Source: Sphingomonas profundi (GTDB lineage: Bacteria > Pseudomonadota > Alphaproteobacteria > Sphingomonadales > Sphingomonadaceae). From it: a stretch of 64,000 nucleotides of DNA. Made by a program: the position numbers and the translations under genes. The notes below the pieces were generated by a model, which saw only the letters and a program-made list of their open reading frames with translations, made no database searches and was not told where the DNA came from. The stretch is from positions 3,162,001 to 3,226,000 of the forward strand of contig NZ_CP046535.1 in NCBI RefSeq assembly GCF_009739515.1, in the 5' to 3' direction. Shown one piece after another: positions 1 to 11,872 of the stretch (the first letter of the stretch is position 1; every line of letters begins with the position of its first letter).

Positions 1-1814
1 ATCGGCCATCGCCCGCAGGCGCCACATCAGGTCGCCCCAGGCCGCGCGCGGGCCGATGGGATCGCCCATCGCGATCCAGCTGTGCCCCTGCACCTGATAG
101 CAGAGGAAGGCGTCGCCCGCCTCCGCCACCAGGAAGCGCTTGTCGCCGGTGAAGGCCAGCATCGCGTCGCTGTGCCCGGCCGCCGCCAGCGCGGCGCCGG
201 CCGTCGCCACCGTCAGCGTCGCCGACGGGCGCGACGCGGCCGGCGCCCCCAGCCGGCGCAGCAGCACCACCACGGCCGCCACCGCCGCCGCCAGGCTGGC
301 GCGCAGGAAGCGGGAGGCGTCGCCCGACCACGCGAACTCCCACCACAGGCTGCTGCGATACTCGACATGCTTGAAGGCGAAGAAGCCGATCCACGTCGCG
401 ATCAGGATGGCGGTGCCCGATGCCGCGATCCAGCCGGGCGAGAGCAGATCGGCGGTGAAGGCGGTGCGGCGGTAGAAGGCCGGCCGCGCCCATTGCAGCA
501 GCGCCAGCAGGCCCAGCAGGATCGCCGCCTCCTCATAGTCGATGCCCTTCACCAGCGAGAATATCGCCCCGGCCGCCAGCAGCGCGCGCGTGGCGATGAA
601 CGCCCCGTCCAGCCGCCGGTAGAGGCCGGGCGCCAGGAACAGCAGCAGCGTGCCGACCAGGCTGGCGGCGATGTGCGACGCCTCGATGAACGGCAGCGGC
701 ACCACCGTGGCGAGATCGCGCAGCCGCCCGGGGATCGCCGGCAGCGCGCCGGACACGAGCAGCATCGCCCCGCCGGTGAACACCAGCGCGCCGATCAGCG
801 GCGGCGCCACCGCCTGCCCCACCGCCCGCGCGTCGGCGGCGAGGCGGTCGATCGGCGCGCGCAGCCGCCGCCCTCCCGCCAGGCCATGATCGTCGCCGCC
901 AGCAGCAGCGGCAGCAGATAGTAGCACAGGCGGTAAAGCAGCAGCGCCGCCGCCAGCGCCGCCCGGTCAACCTGCGGCAGGGCGAGCAGGATCACCGCCT
1001 CGAACACGCCGATGCCGCCCGGCGCGTGGCTCAGCGCGGCGATCACGATCGCCAGGGCATAGCCGGTGAAGAAGGCGGGAAAGCCGCTCCACTCCAGCCC
1101 CGGCACCAGCACGAACAGGGCCGCGCTCGCCAGCCCGACGTCGCACATGGAGACCAGGATCATCGCCAGCGCCGTGCGCCGCCCCGGCAGCGGCAGCGTC
1201 CAGCCGAGCAGCGACAGGCGCCGCCACCGCCCCGCCGCCAGCACCACGCCGGCGATGGCCAGCAGCAGCGCGACGCCCAGCGCGCGCTGCGGCCCCGCGC
1301 CGATCGTCAGCCAGCCCAGCGTCAGCGGCATCGGCATCGCGACCATGCCGATGCCGGCCAGGGTCGCGATGCCGAACCAGAAGGTCAGCGTGGCATTGGC
1401 GATGATCCGCCCGACGTCGCCGCCGCTCAGGCCCGCCGCGGTGTAGACGCGATAGCGCGCCGATCCCCCGGTCAGCAGCGACAGCCCCAGATTGTGGCTG
1501 AGCGTGTAGCTGGTGAACGAGGCGAGCGCCGCCACCCGGTAGGGCAGCCGCCGGCCGATCACGCGCAGCGCCAGCACGTCGTAGCAGGTCAAAGCGGCGT
1601 AGCTGCCGGCGGTCAGCATCAGCGCGCCCGCGATCCGGCCGCGCGGAAAGCCGGCGAGCGCCACGCGGACATGGTGGAGCCCCACCTCCGCCAGCAGCCG
1701 GTGCACCGCCTCCAGCGCCAGCGCCGTCACGATCAGCAACGCCGCCGCCGTCAGCACCGCGCGGTGGCGGGCGGCGAAGCGGGTCAGCCGCTGGATCGGG
1801 GTCGGCGCCTCCAT
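1..1814 (-). pseudogene. mprF: MprF/LpiA-like lysylphosphatidylglycerol synthase, frameshifted and cut by window start
   Basis: The N-terminal part is a multi-pass membrane protein of the MprF flippase type (UPF0104-like). The reading then changes frame within about 862-880. In the new frame it continues through further hydrophobic segments into a DUF2156-like C-terminal region (for example VKGIDYEEA near 543, and FLCYQVQGHSWIAMGDP running to the window edge). About 600 codons are inside the window; family members are about 850 residues. The family transfers lysine from Lys-tRNA to phosphatidylglycerol and flips the product, lowering surface charge. The ATG at 1814 follows the stop of the AcvB/VirJ-like gene by one base, so the two form an operon. 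One base appears to be missing in a GGC-rich run, which could be a true mutation or an assembly error. Confidence 0.85.
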
Positions 1815-1815
1815 G

Positions 1816-2562
1816 TCAGCGGCGATGATGCCGGATCGCGTCGTAGGAAGCGGCGAACAGCGCGGCGCCGTCCCGGTTCAGCGTGTGGCCGCCGGGCAGC
1901 ACCACCTGCCGCACGTTCGGGTTGCGCAGCAGCGGGCAGAGGCTCGTTCGCTCCGCCGCGCCGCGGATGCACGTCACCGGCACCCAGTCCAGCCGGCTGG
2001 CGGACGCGAGCGCGACCACGTCCGGCGGGCCGAGCTCGAAATATTCGCGGAAGCCGGCCGTCAGATACACCTTGTCGGTCGGCACCTCCAGGATCACCGC
2101 CGCCACCCGCGCGCGATCGGCCGGCGCCAGGCCGACCAGGCCGACATGCAGCAGGTCCGCGCCGAACGAGTGGCCGATCAGCACCACGCGGCGCACGCCG
2201 GGTGTGGCCAGCAGGCGGTGGATCGTCGTCGACAGCAGTGCACTTATCTCGTCCGGCGACCGCCCGTCGGCGGCGAACACCAGCGCGTTGATGGCGGCCA
2301 CCGGATAGCCGGCCGCCACCAGCCGCTGCTTCATCTGGCCCGACAGCCCAGCGGTGAAGCCCATGTCGCCGGACAGCAGCACGACGCCCAGCCCGTCGCG
2401 CGGCGGCGTCTGCGGCCGCAGCAGCGTCATCACCGGCCCGCCGAAGAAGACGAAGCGATCGAGATGGTCGAACATCGCCGCCGCGACCGCCAACAGACCC
2501 AGCAGCGCGAATGCGATCGCCGGCAGTCGCGATCGCCGGGATGGTCGGGGGGCGGAAGACAT
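1816..2562 (-). CDS. AcvB/VirJ-family alpha/beta hydrolase, likely lysyl-phosphatidylglycerol hydrolase
   Basis: A 248-residue protein with one N-terminal membrane segment (about residues 14-31) followed by a periplasmic alpha/beta-hydrolase domain. The nucleophile elbow GHSFGAD and a C-terminal GGHTLN supply the likely Ser and His. The length matches the single-domain VirJ form rather than the double-length AcvB. In rhizobia and Agrobacterium, AcvB hydrolyses lysyl-phosphatidylglycerol and is cotranscribed with lpiA (mprF). The same order is seen here, with a one-base gap to the mprF-like gene, which supports the same role. The function is inferred from family and context. Confidence 0.85.
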   Translation of the reverse strand: MSSAPRPSRRSRLPAIAFALLGLLAVAAAMFDHLDRFVFFGGPVMTLLRPQTPPRDGLGVVLLSGDMGFTAGLSGQMKQRLVAAGYPVAAINALVFAADGRSPDEISALLSTTIHRLLATPGVRRVVLIGHSFGADLLHVGLVGLAPADRARVAAVILEVPTDKVYLTAGFREYFELGPPDVVALASASRLDWVPVTCIRGAAERTSLCPLLRNPNVRQVVLPGGHTLNRDGAALFAASYDAIRHHRR

Positions 2563-2720
2563 GGCTGCGTGGCTCGATCCGCTGGCACGCCGCGCGTCAC
2601 AGGCGGAGCGCCTCGCACGGGGCGCTCCGCTTAGACGCGGGGCAGACGGCGTGACAGTTAAACAGCGTCCATCTTGCTGTCATCCGCCAACGGCACGCAG
2701 ACCTGCCGATCCGGGCGTTG
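2563..2720. other. Upstream region of the virJ-mprF operon
   Basis: This is the non-coding stretch between the hydrolase start and the repeat at 2721. It presumably holds the promoter of the virJ-mprF operon. I saw no convincing promoter boxes or RNA gene. It is less GC-rich than the flanking genes around 2650-2700. Confidence 0.4.
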
Positions 2721-2907
2721 TAGGCGGGATCGACATTCAGCGGATCAAGCCAGTTTGACTTGCATCGATTCAAACCGCGCATCCTGAGGAGCCATCGAGC
2801 CTGTCGAACTGGCGTCTCGAAGGATCCTTCGAGACGGGCCTTTGCCTCCGCTCAGCCCCTCCTCAGGATGAGCGGACATGCAAAAAGCCGAATGTCGATC
2901 CGGCCTA
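2721..2907. repeat. MITE-like nested inverted repeat, copy 1
   Basis: A 187-bp element with imperfect 18-bp terminal inverted repeats (2721-2738 against 2890-2907, 17 of 18 matching, beginning TAGGC). Inside them are a perfect 12-bp inverted pair (CATCCTGAGGAG at 2780-2791, its complement at 2859-2870) and a central perfect 22-bp palindrome at 2814-2835. A diverged copy lies inverted at about 11715-11872. There is no coding capacity. The structure suggests a non-autonomous mobile element or a large REP/BIME-type repeat. Confidence 0.75.
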
Positions 2908-2955
2908 GACGCCGGCCGACGAAGCTCCGGGCGGAGCGGCTGCGCCGCTCACACC

Positions 2956-3243
2956 TTAACGGCTGCCGTGGCTCGATGCGTCTGCGCCGGTGTCGGGCTT
3001 GGCGGGATCGGCCGAGAAGCTCGGCATGTCGCCGCTGCCGCTCTGCGGATCGTCGTCCGGTTCCGCCGGCGCGTCGGCCGGGGCGATGCCGGCGAGCGCC
3101 GCGTCGGCCGGGCTGTTCGGGCGGATCGGCTCGGGCGCGGGGTCCGGCGTCCAGATCTTGGCCGGGTCGGCGGTGGCGACCCCGGCGCTGGTCGGCGCCT
3201 CGCCATATTCGCCGCGCTTCGGCTCATGCTCGGCCATCGTCAT
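2956..3243 (-). CDS. Small Pro/Ala/Asp-rich protein of unknown function
   Basis: A 95-residue (or 93-residue) acidic, proline- and alanine-rich, probably disordered protein with no signal peptide or membrane segment. I do not recognise it. Two starts are possible. The ATG at 3243 overlaps the upstream stop as ATGA. The ATG at 3237 has a GGAG seven bases upstream and is the better ribosome site. It is translationally coupled to the small gene ending at 3240. Codon use is GC-rich like its neighbours. It is too short and low in complexity for family assignment. Confidence 0.55.
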   Translation of the reverse strand: MTMAEHEPKRGEYGEAPTSAGVATADPAKIWTPDPAPEPIRPNSPADAALAGIAPADAPAEPDDDPQSGSGDMPSFSADPAKPDTGADASSHGSR

Positions 3244-3404
3244 TCTCCATTGGTGGCGAAGCCCGGATCGGGCGCACCGTCCTTCGGCCGCGCACCGGCT
3301 TCGGCGTCGTCCGGCTTGCGGTCCCGGTCAAGCGTGTCGCCCGGTCGCTTGGCGTCGCCGGGCGGCTGGTGCTCGGTGGACAGATTGTAGTCGGGTGCGC
3401 CCAT
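3240..3404 (-). CDS. 54-residue hydrophilic protein, unknown function
   Basis: A short open frame encoding a very hydrophilic 54-residue protein rich in Asp, Lys, Arg, Pro and Gly, starting MGAPDYNLST. A clear AAGGAGA ribosome site precedes the ATG at 3404. The stop overlaps the next gene by ATGA. The ribosome site and the coupling are the main evidence that it is real. The composition suggests a disordered peptide. Function unknown. Confidence 0.5.
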   Translation of the reverse strand: MGAPDYNLSTEHQPPGDAKRPGDTLDRDRKPDDAEAGARPKDGAPDPGFATNGE

Positions 3405-3458
3405 GCCGCATCTCCTTCAGGCTGGCCGGGAGAACGGACGAGCGGGCGGGCGGTTGCG

Positions 3459-4241
3459 TCACGCGGCGGGCGGCGGCGATCCCGTCGCGATCGTCCAGCG
3501 CGCGTCCGCCTCCAGCCCCAGGGCGGTCAGCACGCCGGTGCGATAGGCGCCGGTATCGATGCCGATGCGGTTGGCGCGGAACTGCGGGGCCTCGCTGATC
3601 GTGTGGCCGTGGACGACTGTGAAGCCGTGCGACCGCCGGTGATCGAGGAAGTCGTCGCGGATCCAGCGCATGTCGCGCGGCGACTGCGCCGCCAGCGGCA
3701 CGCCGGGGCGGATGCCGGCATGGACGAACACATAGTCGCCGATCGCCACATGATCCTCGAACCCGCGCAGGAACTGCAGGTGGGCGCGGGGCACATAATG
3801 GTGCAGCGCCGCCACCAGCGCCGGGCCGGGCAGCGCGAGCAGCCGCTCCGGCATGCCGTAGCTGAGCAGGGTCTCCGTACCGCCGAAGCCCAGCCAGCCG
3901 GTCAGGTGCGGATCGCCGCCGTCATCGTCGAGCGAGGCGAGCATCGCCTCCTCGTGATTGCCCATGACGAAGCGGAAGCGGGCGAAGGCGGGGCGGAAGG
4001 CGCGCAGATATTCGACGAGCCCGGCCGATTGCGCGCCGCGATCGACGATGTCGCCCAGCAGCACCACCTGGGTGTCGGCGGCGGTGCGGCGGGCATCGTC
4101 CGCCTCGATCCGGCCGAGCAGGTCGCAGAGCAGGTCCAGCCGGCCGTGCACGTCGCCGATCGCGTAGGCGCGCACGCCCTCCGGCAGCCGCGCCGGCGGC
4201 TCCGCCTCCCTGCCCGTCAGGCGCTGCAGCATGCGGATCAT
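3459..4241 (-). CDS. Metallophosphoesterase, bacterial PPP-type serine/threonine phosphatase
   Basis: Calcineurin-like phosphoesterase with the PPP signature in order: GDVHGR, GDIVDRG, GNHEE, then the downstream metal-binding histidines (VHAG, VHGHT). These ligate two metal ions in phosphoprotein phosphatases and ApaH-like enzymes. From the ATG at 4241 (MIRMLQRL) the protein is about 260 residues, usual for the PrpA/ApaH-like family. An in-frame start at 4325 would add an Arg/Gly-rich tail that looks non-coding, so I rejected it. It is cytosolic; the substrate (phosphoprotein or dinucleoside polyphosphate) cannot be decided from sequence. It stands divergent from the GGDEF/EAL gene. Confidence 0.85.
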   Translation of the reverse strand: MIRMLQRLTGREAEPPARLPEGVRAYAIGDVHGRLDLLCDLLGRIEADDARRTAADTQVVLLGDIVDRGAQSAGLVEYLRAFRPAFARFRFVMGNHEEAMLASLDDDGGDPHLTGWLGFGGTETLLSYGMPERLLALPGPALVAALHHYVPRAHLQFLRGFEDHVAIGDYVFVHAGIRPGVPLAAQSPRDMRWIRDDFLDHRRSHGFTVVHGHTISEAPQFRANRIGIDTGAYRTGVLTALGLEADARWTIATGSPPPAA

Positions 4242-4374
4242 CGCCCGGTAATCCCGCCTCTTTCCCGCCCCTTGGCCACCGCCACGCCGGCCGCTGCGGC
4301 CGGCCCGCCAGCCGCGATAAGGCATTTTCTTAAGCTGTGCCGGTTAATTGGCGATGAGCGAGAACGGAGACGGA

Positions 4375-6519
4375 ATGTTCCAGGCACTGGGCGGCGCGCT
4401 GCGGCGGCATCTGCCGATGCAGTATGTGCTGCCGATCATCCTCCTGCTGGGCAGCAGCTTCGGGTGTCTGCTGGCGCTGCTGATCCACACCACGATCGTG
4501 CAGGACCGCATGGAGCGGGTGCGCGAGCTGGATCTCGTGCGCAACGCCTTCGCCGGCTCGGCGGAACTGATGATGCACGATCTGCAGGATTACGCCCGCT
4601 GGGACGATGCCGTCCGCCACCTCGTCCAGCGGCTGGACGCCGGCTGGGCGGACGACAATATCAGCATCTATCTCGGCACCGTGCAGGGCTATTCGCACGT
4701 GCTGGTGCTCGACGAGTCCGGCCGGGTGATCTACGCCTTCGAAGGCAGCAGGCGCGGCCGTCCCGGCTTCGATGCGACGCGCCTGCTGGGCGGCGGCTTC
4801 GTCGCGGCGGTGCAGCGGCTGCGCGCGATCGGCCCGTCGCGCGATCCGATCGTCAGCGGCTACACCCGCTCCGGCAGGACCATCTACGCCTTCTCCGCCG
4901 CCTCGATCATCCCGCTGACCGACAAGGTGACGCTGCCGGCCGGGCCGACGCGCACGCTGGTGGTCGCCCGCCGGCTCGATCAGGCCATGCTCGACACGCT
5001 GGCGCAGGGCGATCATTCGCCGCGGCTCAGCCTGGTGGAGCGGCCGGGCGCGGGCGTTTCCCTGGCCCTCGCCGGCTTCGACGGCAGCCATCTCGGCTGG
5101 ATCACCTGGCAGGCGGTGGCGCCGGGTACGGAGCTGCGGCACAACGTGCTGCCCGGCTTCGCCGTCGTCGCGCTGATCGCCCTCGCCGCGGCCGCCGTTA
5201 TCCTGCTGCGTGCGCGTCGCGGGCTGGAGGCGCTGCGCCAGAGCGAGGCGAACGCGCTGCGCGCCGCCATCCACGATCCCCTCACGGCGCTGGGCAACCG
5301 CCGCGCGATGGTCGAGCGGCTGGAGGCGATCACCGGCCCGGCGGTGCTGCTCTACATGGATCTGGACGGCTTCAAGGAGACCAACGACGTCTACGGCCAC
5401 GCCGCCGGCGATGCGCTGCTGGTGGAGGCCGCGCGGCGGATCGCCGCCGCCGCGCCGGAGGCCGATCTGGTCGCCCGATCCGGCGGCGACGAGTTCGCCG
5501 TGGTGCTCGCCACGCCGGGGCCTGACGGCCTGACCGACGTCACCGAGGCGATCCGCGCCGCCTTCAGCACGCCGTTCGCCATCGGCGGCTACAGCGTGTC
5601 GGCCGGCATCAGCGTCGGCTCGGCCGAGACGGACGGCGGGTGCGCCGCCGCCGAGCTGATCCGCCGCGCCGATGTCGCGATGTACGCGGCCAAGGCCAGC
5701 GGCAAGAATTGCTGGTGCGCCTACGATCCGGCGATGGACGAGGAGCATCACGAGCGTCGCCGGCTGGAGAGCGATCTGCGCGTCGCCATCGAGCGCGGCC
5801 AGATCGGCGTCGAGTTCCAGCCGATCGTCGACGCGGCGGGCGACGTCGTCTGCGTCGAGGCGCTGGCGCGCTGGTCGCACCCGCGCCACGGCGCGATCTC
5901 GCCGGACATCTTCGTGCGCGTGGCGGAGCGGAGCGGCCTGATCAACGGTCTCGGCCGCAGCGTGCTGACCACCGCCTGCCGCGCGGCGCTGCACTGGGGC
6001 GTCGATCTGGCGGTCAACCTCTCGCCGGCGCAATTCTGGGATCGCACCCTCGTCGCCCGCATCGCCGCCGTCCTCGCCGAAACCGGCTATCCGGCCGGCC
6101 GGCTGGAGCTGGAGATCACCGAGAGCTATCTGCTGCGCCGGCCCGACGCGGCCGAGCTGATCCTGCGCCAGCTGCGCGATCTCGGCATCGGCATCGCGCT
6201 CGACGATTTCGGCACCGGCTTCGCCAGCATCGGCTATCTGCGGCGGCTGAGCTTCGATCGGATCAAGATCGACCGCTCCTTCGTCACCCACGTCGCCGAG
6301 GATGCGCGATCGGCCGACATGGCCCGCGCGATCGTCGCCCTGGCCGAGGCGCTCGATCTCTCCGTCACGGCCGAGGGCATCGAGACGGAGGCGCAGGCGG
6401 CGATCATGCGGGTGATCGGCTGCACCCGCCTGCAGGGCTGGCTGTTCGGCCGGCCGATGCCCGCGCGGACGATGGCCGACTGGCTCGAGGAGGCGCGGCA
6501 GGTCGGCATCCGAGGCTGA
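4375..6519 (+). CDS. Membrane-bound GGDEF/EAL cyclic-di-GMP protein with CHASE4-like sensor
   Basis: Domain order is an N-terminal membrane helix, a periplasmic CHASE4-like sensor (contains [11 protein letters not shown]), a second helix near residue 265, GGDEF, then EAL. The cyclase motif is intact (SGGDEF). The phosphodiesterase motifs are also present: EAL within [19 protein letters not shown] and AEGIET. The protein may therefore make or break cyclic-di-GMP, with net activity unknown. The start at 4375 is chosen because GGAGA lies just upstream; earlier in-frame TTG and ATG codons lack a ribosome site. A motility or biofilm role fits the flagellar genes elsewhere in the window, but that link is inference. 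Confidence 0.93.
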   Translation: MFQALGGALRRHLPMQYVLPIILLLGSSFGCLLALLIHTTIVQDRMERVRELDLVRNAFAGSAELMMHDLQDYARWDDAVRHLVQRLDAGWADDNISIYLGTVQGYSHVLVLDESGRVIYAFEGSRRGRPGFDATRLLGGGFVAAVQRLRAIGPSRDPIVSGYTRSGRTIYAFSAASIIPLTDKVTLPAGPTRTLVVARRLDQAMLDTLAQGDHSPRLSLVERPGAGVSLALAGFDGSHLGWITWQAVAPGTELRHNVLPGFAVVALIALAAAAVILLRARRGLEALRQSEANALRAAIHDPLTALGNRRAMVERLEAITGPAVLLYMDLDGFKETNDVYGHAAGDALLVEAARRIAAAAPEADLVARSGGDEFAVVLATPGPDGLTDVTEAIRAAFSTPFAIGGYSVSAGISVGSAETDGGCAAAELIRRADVAMYAAKASGKNCWCAYDPAMDEEHHERRRLESDLRVAIERGQIGVEFQPIVDAAGDVVCVEALARWSHPRHGAISPDIFVRVAERSGLINGLGRSVLTTACRAALHWGVDLAVNLSPAQFWDRTLVARIAAVLAETGYPAGRLELEITESYLLRRPDAAELILRQLRDLGIGIALDDFGTGFASIGYLRRLSFDRIKIDRSFVTHVAEDARSADMARAIVALAEALDLSVTAEGIETEAQAAIMRVIGCTRLQGWLFGRPMPARTMADWLEEARQVGIRG

Positions 6520-6598
6520 TTTCGCGGCTCCCTTCCCCCGGTCGCGCCCCCTTGCTATGGCCCGGCGGAGTCTCGCATCCATCAAGGGGGAAGCCGCC

Positions 6599-9283
<2,685 letters not shown>

Positions 9284-9297
9284 TCCCGGCGCGGCGC

Positions 9298-9744
9298 GTG
9301 GCGGGCTCGGCCGAGGCGATCATCGCCAGGCTGGGTCTGGCGCCGCACCCGGAAGGCGGCTGGTATCGCGAGACATGGCGGGCGCCGCCGCGCGCCGGAT
9401 CGGATGCCGCACCGGGCGGCCGATCCGCCGGCACCGCCATCCTGTTCCTGCTGGAGGCGGGTGGCCGATCGCACTGGCACCGGGTGGATGCGGACGAGCA
9501 TTGGCTGTGGCACGCCGGCGCGCCGCTGGCGGTGCGGATCGCCGCCGCCGACGGCGGTCCGTCGCGAACGGTGCGTCTCGGCGGCGACGTGCTGGCCGGC
9601 GAGACGCCGCAGGCGCTGGTGCCGGCGGGCGCCTGGCAGGCGGCCGAGGCGGATGGCGGCTGGGCGCTGGTCAGCTGCGTGGTGGTGCCCGGCTTCGACT
9701 TCGCCGGGTTCGAGCTGGCGCCGCCCGGCGCGGATTTCGCCTGA
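9298..9744 (+). CDS. Cupin (DUF985-type) family protein
   Basis: A 148-residue single-domain cupin starting at a GTG. The N-terminal PHPEGGWYRETW, the SHWHRVDADEHW strand pair and the C-terminal VVPGFDF are hallmarks of the DUF985 cupin group. The His and Glu residues in SHWHRVDADE are the likely metal ligands. The biochemical role of this group is not settled. It follows aconitase by 14 bp on the same strand and may be cotranscribed. Its stop faces the convergent DUF885 gene 16 bp away. Confidence 0.85.
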   Translation: MAGSAEAIIARLGLAPHPEGGWYRETWRAPPRAGSDAAPGGRSAGTAILFLLEAGGRSHWHRVDADEHWLWHAGAPLAVRIAAADGGPSRTVRLGGDVLAGETPQALVPAGAWQAAEADGGWALVSCVVVPGFDFAGFELAPPGADFA

Positions 9745-9759
9745 CGACCGGGCCGGCGC

Positions 9760-11586
9760 CTATCCCTTCTGCGCCGCCGTCCGCTCCGCCACCAGCCGCT
9801 CCAGCACCGTCAGCGGCATCGCCCCGCTCGCCAGCACCTCGTGGAAACGCTTGATGTCGAACCTTGCGCCCAGCGCCGTCTCCGCGTCCGCCCGTGCCCT
9901 GGTCCACGCCATGTGGCCCACCTTGTACGAACAGGCCTGGCCCGGCTGGGTGCAGTATCGCTCCACCTCGCGCTGCGCCCGCGCGCGCGGGAAGCCGGCC
10001 GTCTCGACCAGATAGTCGGTCGCCTGCTCGCGCGTCCACCGCTTGGCGTGGATGCCGGTATCCACCACCAGCCGCGCCGCGCGGAACAGGAAGGATTGCA
10101 GGTAGCCGGCCCGCTCCAGCGGCGTCGCATAGCCGCGCAGCTCGTCGGCCAGCTGCTCGGCATAGAGCGCCCAGCCTTCCGTATAGGCACCGAAGAAGCC
10201 GATCTTGCGCACCAGCGGAATGTCCCTGGATTCCTGCGCCAGGCTGATCTGCAGATGATGCCCCGGCAGCCCTTCGTGGAAGGTGAGCGCCGGCAGGCTG
10301 TATTTCGGCCAGTCCGCCACCTCCTTCAGGTTGATGAAGTAGATGGCCGGGCGCGATCCATCCAGCGCGGCCCGCTTATAGTAGCCGTTGGATGCGCCGT
10401 CCTGGATCTCGGCCGGCACCGCGCGGATCTCCAGCGGCGCGGTCGGCACGTGGGAGAAGGCGGCCGGCAGCTTCGTCACGATGTCCCGCACGCCGGCGTT
10501 CAGCGATGCGATCAGCGCCGCCTTGCCCTCCGCCGTATCGGGGTAGAGCTGCGCCGGATCCTTGTTGAGCGCGCCGAGCCGCTGACCGATCGACCCTTTC
10601 GCCATCCCCTCGGCCTTCAGGATGCGATCGAGTTCGGCGGAGATTTCGGCCACCTGCGCCAGCCCCATCCGGTGCACCTCGTCCGGCGTCAGGATGGTCG
10701 TGGTCGCCTGGCCGAGTGCCGCCGTGTAGAGCGCCTCGCCCTGCGGCAGCCGCCACACGCCGGCGCCGGCCTTCGTCTGCCCGCGCAACTGCCGCAGCAG
10801 GGCGATCTGCCGCTCGATCGCCGGATAGACCCCGGTCTGCACGATGCGCGCGGCGGGCGTGGCATAGTCGCCCGCAATCCCCCGGGCCTGCGCCCGCCTC
10901 ACCAGCGATTGCACGAGGTTGCTCTGCGCCGCCGGCGTCGCGATCAGCCGCTGCATCTGCGCCAGGGTCAGGTCGATCGCGAAATCGGGCGCGATGATGC
11001 CGCGCGTCGCCTGGGCCTGCTGCACCGCCAGATCCTGGTCCAGCACCGTCGCGAACGCCCGCAACCGCGCGAGATAGGCGTCGGCATCCGCCTTGGTGGC
11101 GATCACGTGCGTGTCGTTGAGGAAATCCGGCACGCTGAAATAGGCGCCTCCCTGCTGGAAGATGCGATAGGGCCGGATCACCGAGTCGAGCCTGAACGTA
11201 TCGGGCGGCACGATCTGCTGGTTGAGCGAGTAGAGCACGATCTCCCGGTTCAGCGCCGCCGGGGCGGAGAGCGTGGCCGCCGGCACCCGCTCCAGCTCCG
11301 CCAGCCAGCCCTTATTCTGTGCCAGCTCGCGCGCGGTCTGCGCTTCGGACGCGTCGTCCAGCCGACTCTTGACGCCGGCCCGCGCACCCTTGTCGAGGCC
11401 GAGCTGGGTGGCCATTTCCGGTGATCGATCGACCATGCCGTTGAAGATGCGGTCGAACAGCGCGTTCAGCGCGGCATCGCCCGATCCGGCGGCGGCCCTT
11501 GGCGGCGCGGCGCGCAGCGGCGCGGGCAGGGTGGCGACCGCGGCGGCCGCGCTCGTGGCCGTGATGAAGGCGCGACGATCCATCAT
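9760..11586 (-). CDS. DUF885 family metallopeptidase-like protein, Tat-exported
   Basis: A 608-residue protein with a twin-arginine signal (MDRRAFITATSAAAA) ending near residue 27, so it is probably exported folded. The DUF885 domain carries HEGLPGHH at about residue 435, an HExxH-like zinc site, and a downstream E within AYTEGWALYAE as the likely third ligand. The family is annotated as zinc-dependent carboxypeptidase- or hydrolase-like. Substrate unknown, presumably periplasmic peptides. It is transcribed alone, with a repeat element upstream. Confidence 0.9.
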   Translation of the reverse strand: MMDRRAFITATSAAAAVATLPAPLRAAPPRAAAGSGDAALNALFDRIFNGMVDRSPEMATQLGLDKGARAGVKSRLDDASEAQTARELAQNKGWLAELERVPAATLSAPAALNREIVLYSLNQQIVPPDTFRLDSVIRPYRIFQQGGAYFSVPDFLNDTHVIATKADADAYLARLRAFATVLDQDLAVQQAQATRGIIAPDFAIDLTLAQMQRLIATPAAQSNLVQSLVRRAQARGIAGDYATPAARIVQTGVYPAIERQIALLRQLRGQTKAGAGVWRLPQGEALYTAALGQATTTILTPDEVHRMGLAQVAEISAELDRILKAEGMAKGSIGQRLGALNKDPAQLYPDTAEGKAALIASLNAGVRDIVTKLPAAFSHVPTAPLEIRAVPAEIQDGASNGYYKRAALDGSRPAIYFINLKEVADWPKYSLPALTFHEGLPGHHLQISLAQESRDIPLVRKIGFFGAYTEGWALYAEQLADELRGYATPLERAGYLQSFLFRAARLVVDTGIHAKRWTREQATDYLVETAGFPRARAQREVERYCTQPGQACSYKVGHMAWTRARADAETALGARFDIKRFHEVLASGAMPLTVLERLVAERTAAQKG

Positions 11587-11714
11587 TCTTCTCCCTGATC
11601 GGATCGCCCGTTTCTGGCGCAGAGCGCCGCGCGATGCCAGCGCCGTTCGTCAGACCCCACCCGCCCTAAGCCGCTGCCCGGCGGGAGCGGTTCGGCGGGT
11701 GCGGACCAAACCCA

Positions 11715-11872
11715 GAGCGTCTCGACATCCAGCTTTTGCATGTCCGCTCATTTTGAGGAGGGGCTGAGCGGCGGCGGAGACCCGTCTCGACAATCTCGAT
11801 GGCTCCTCGGGATAAGCGCTTTGCCTAAGGCAAGTGCAACTGGCTTGATCCGCTCAATGTCGATCCGGCCTA
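11715..11872. repeat. MITE-like nested inverted repeat, copy 2 (inverted relative to copy 1)
   Basis: The reverse complement aligns with 2721-2907: the TAGGCCGGATCGACATT end (plus-strand 11855-11872), CGGATCAAGCCAGTT, GAGGAGCCATCGAG, and CTCAGCCCCTCCTCA leading into GAGCGGACATGCAAAA. The outer end near 11715-11730 and the central palindrome are eroded, so it looks older than copy 1. The last three bases of the intact end form the TAG stop of the lipoyl-domain gene. It fills most of the 283-bp gap between two minus-strand genes. Confidence 0.7.

Noticed and set aside
2760-5525. A 921-codon plus-strand open frame across the repeat, small genes and phosphatase
   Set aside because: Runs through three real genes in other frames; Arg-rich nonsense composition and no domains.
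9883-11424. Long plus-strand open frame antisense to the DUF885 gene
   Set aside because: Shadow of the peptidase gene, which has a Tat signal and an HExxH-like site.
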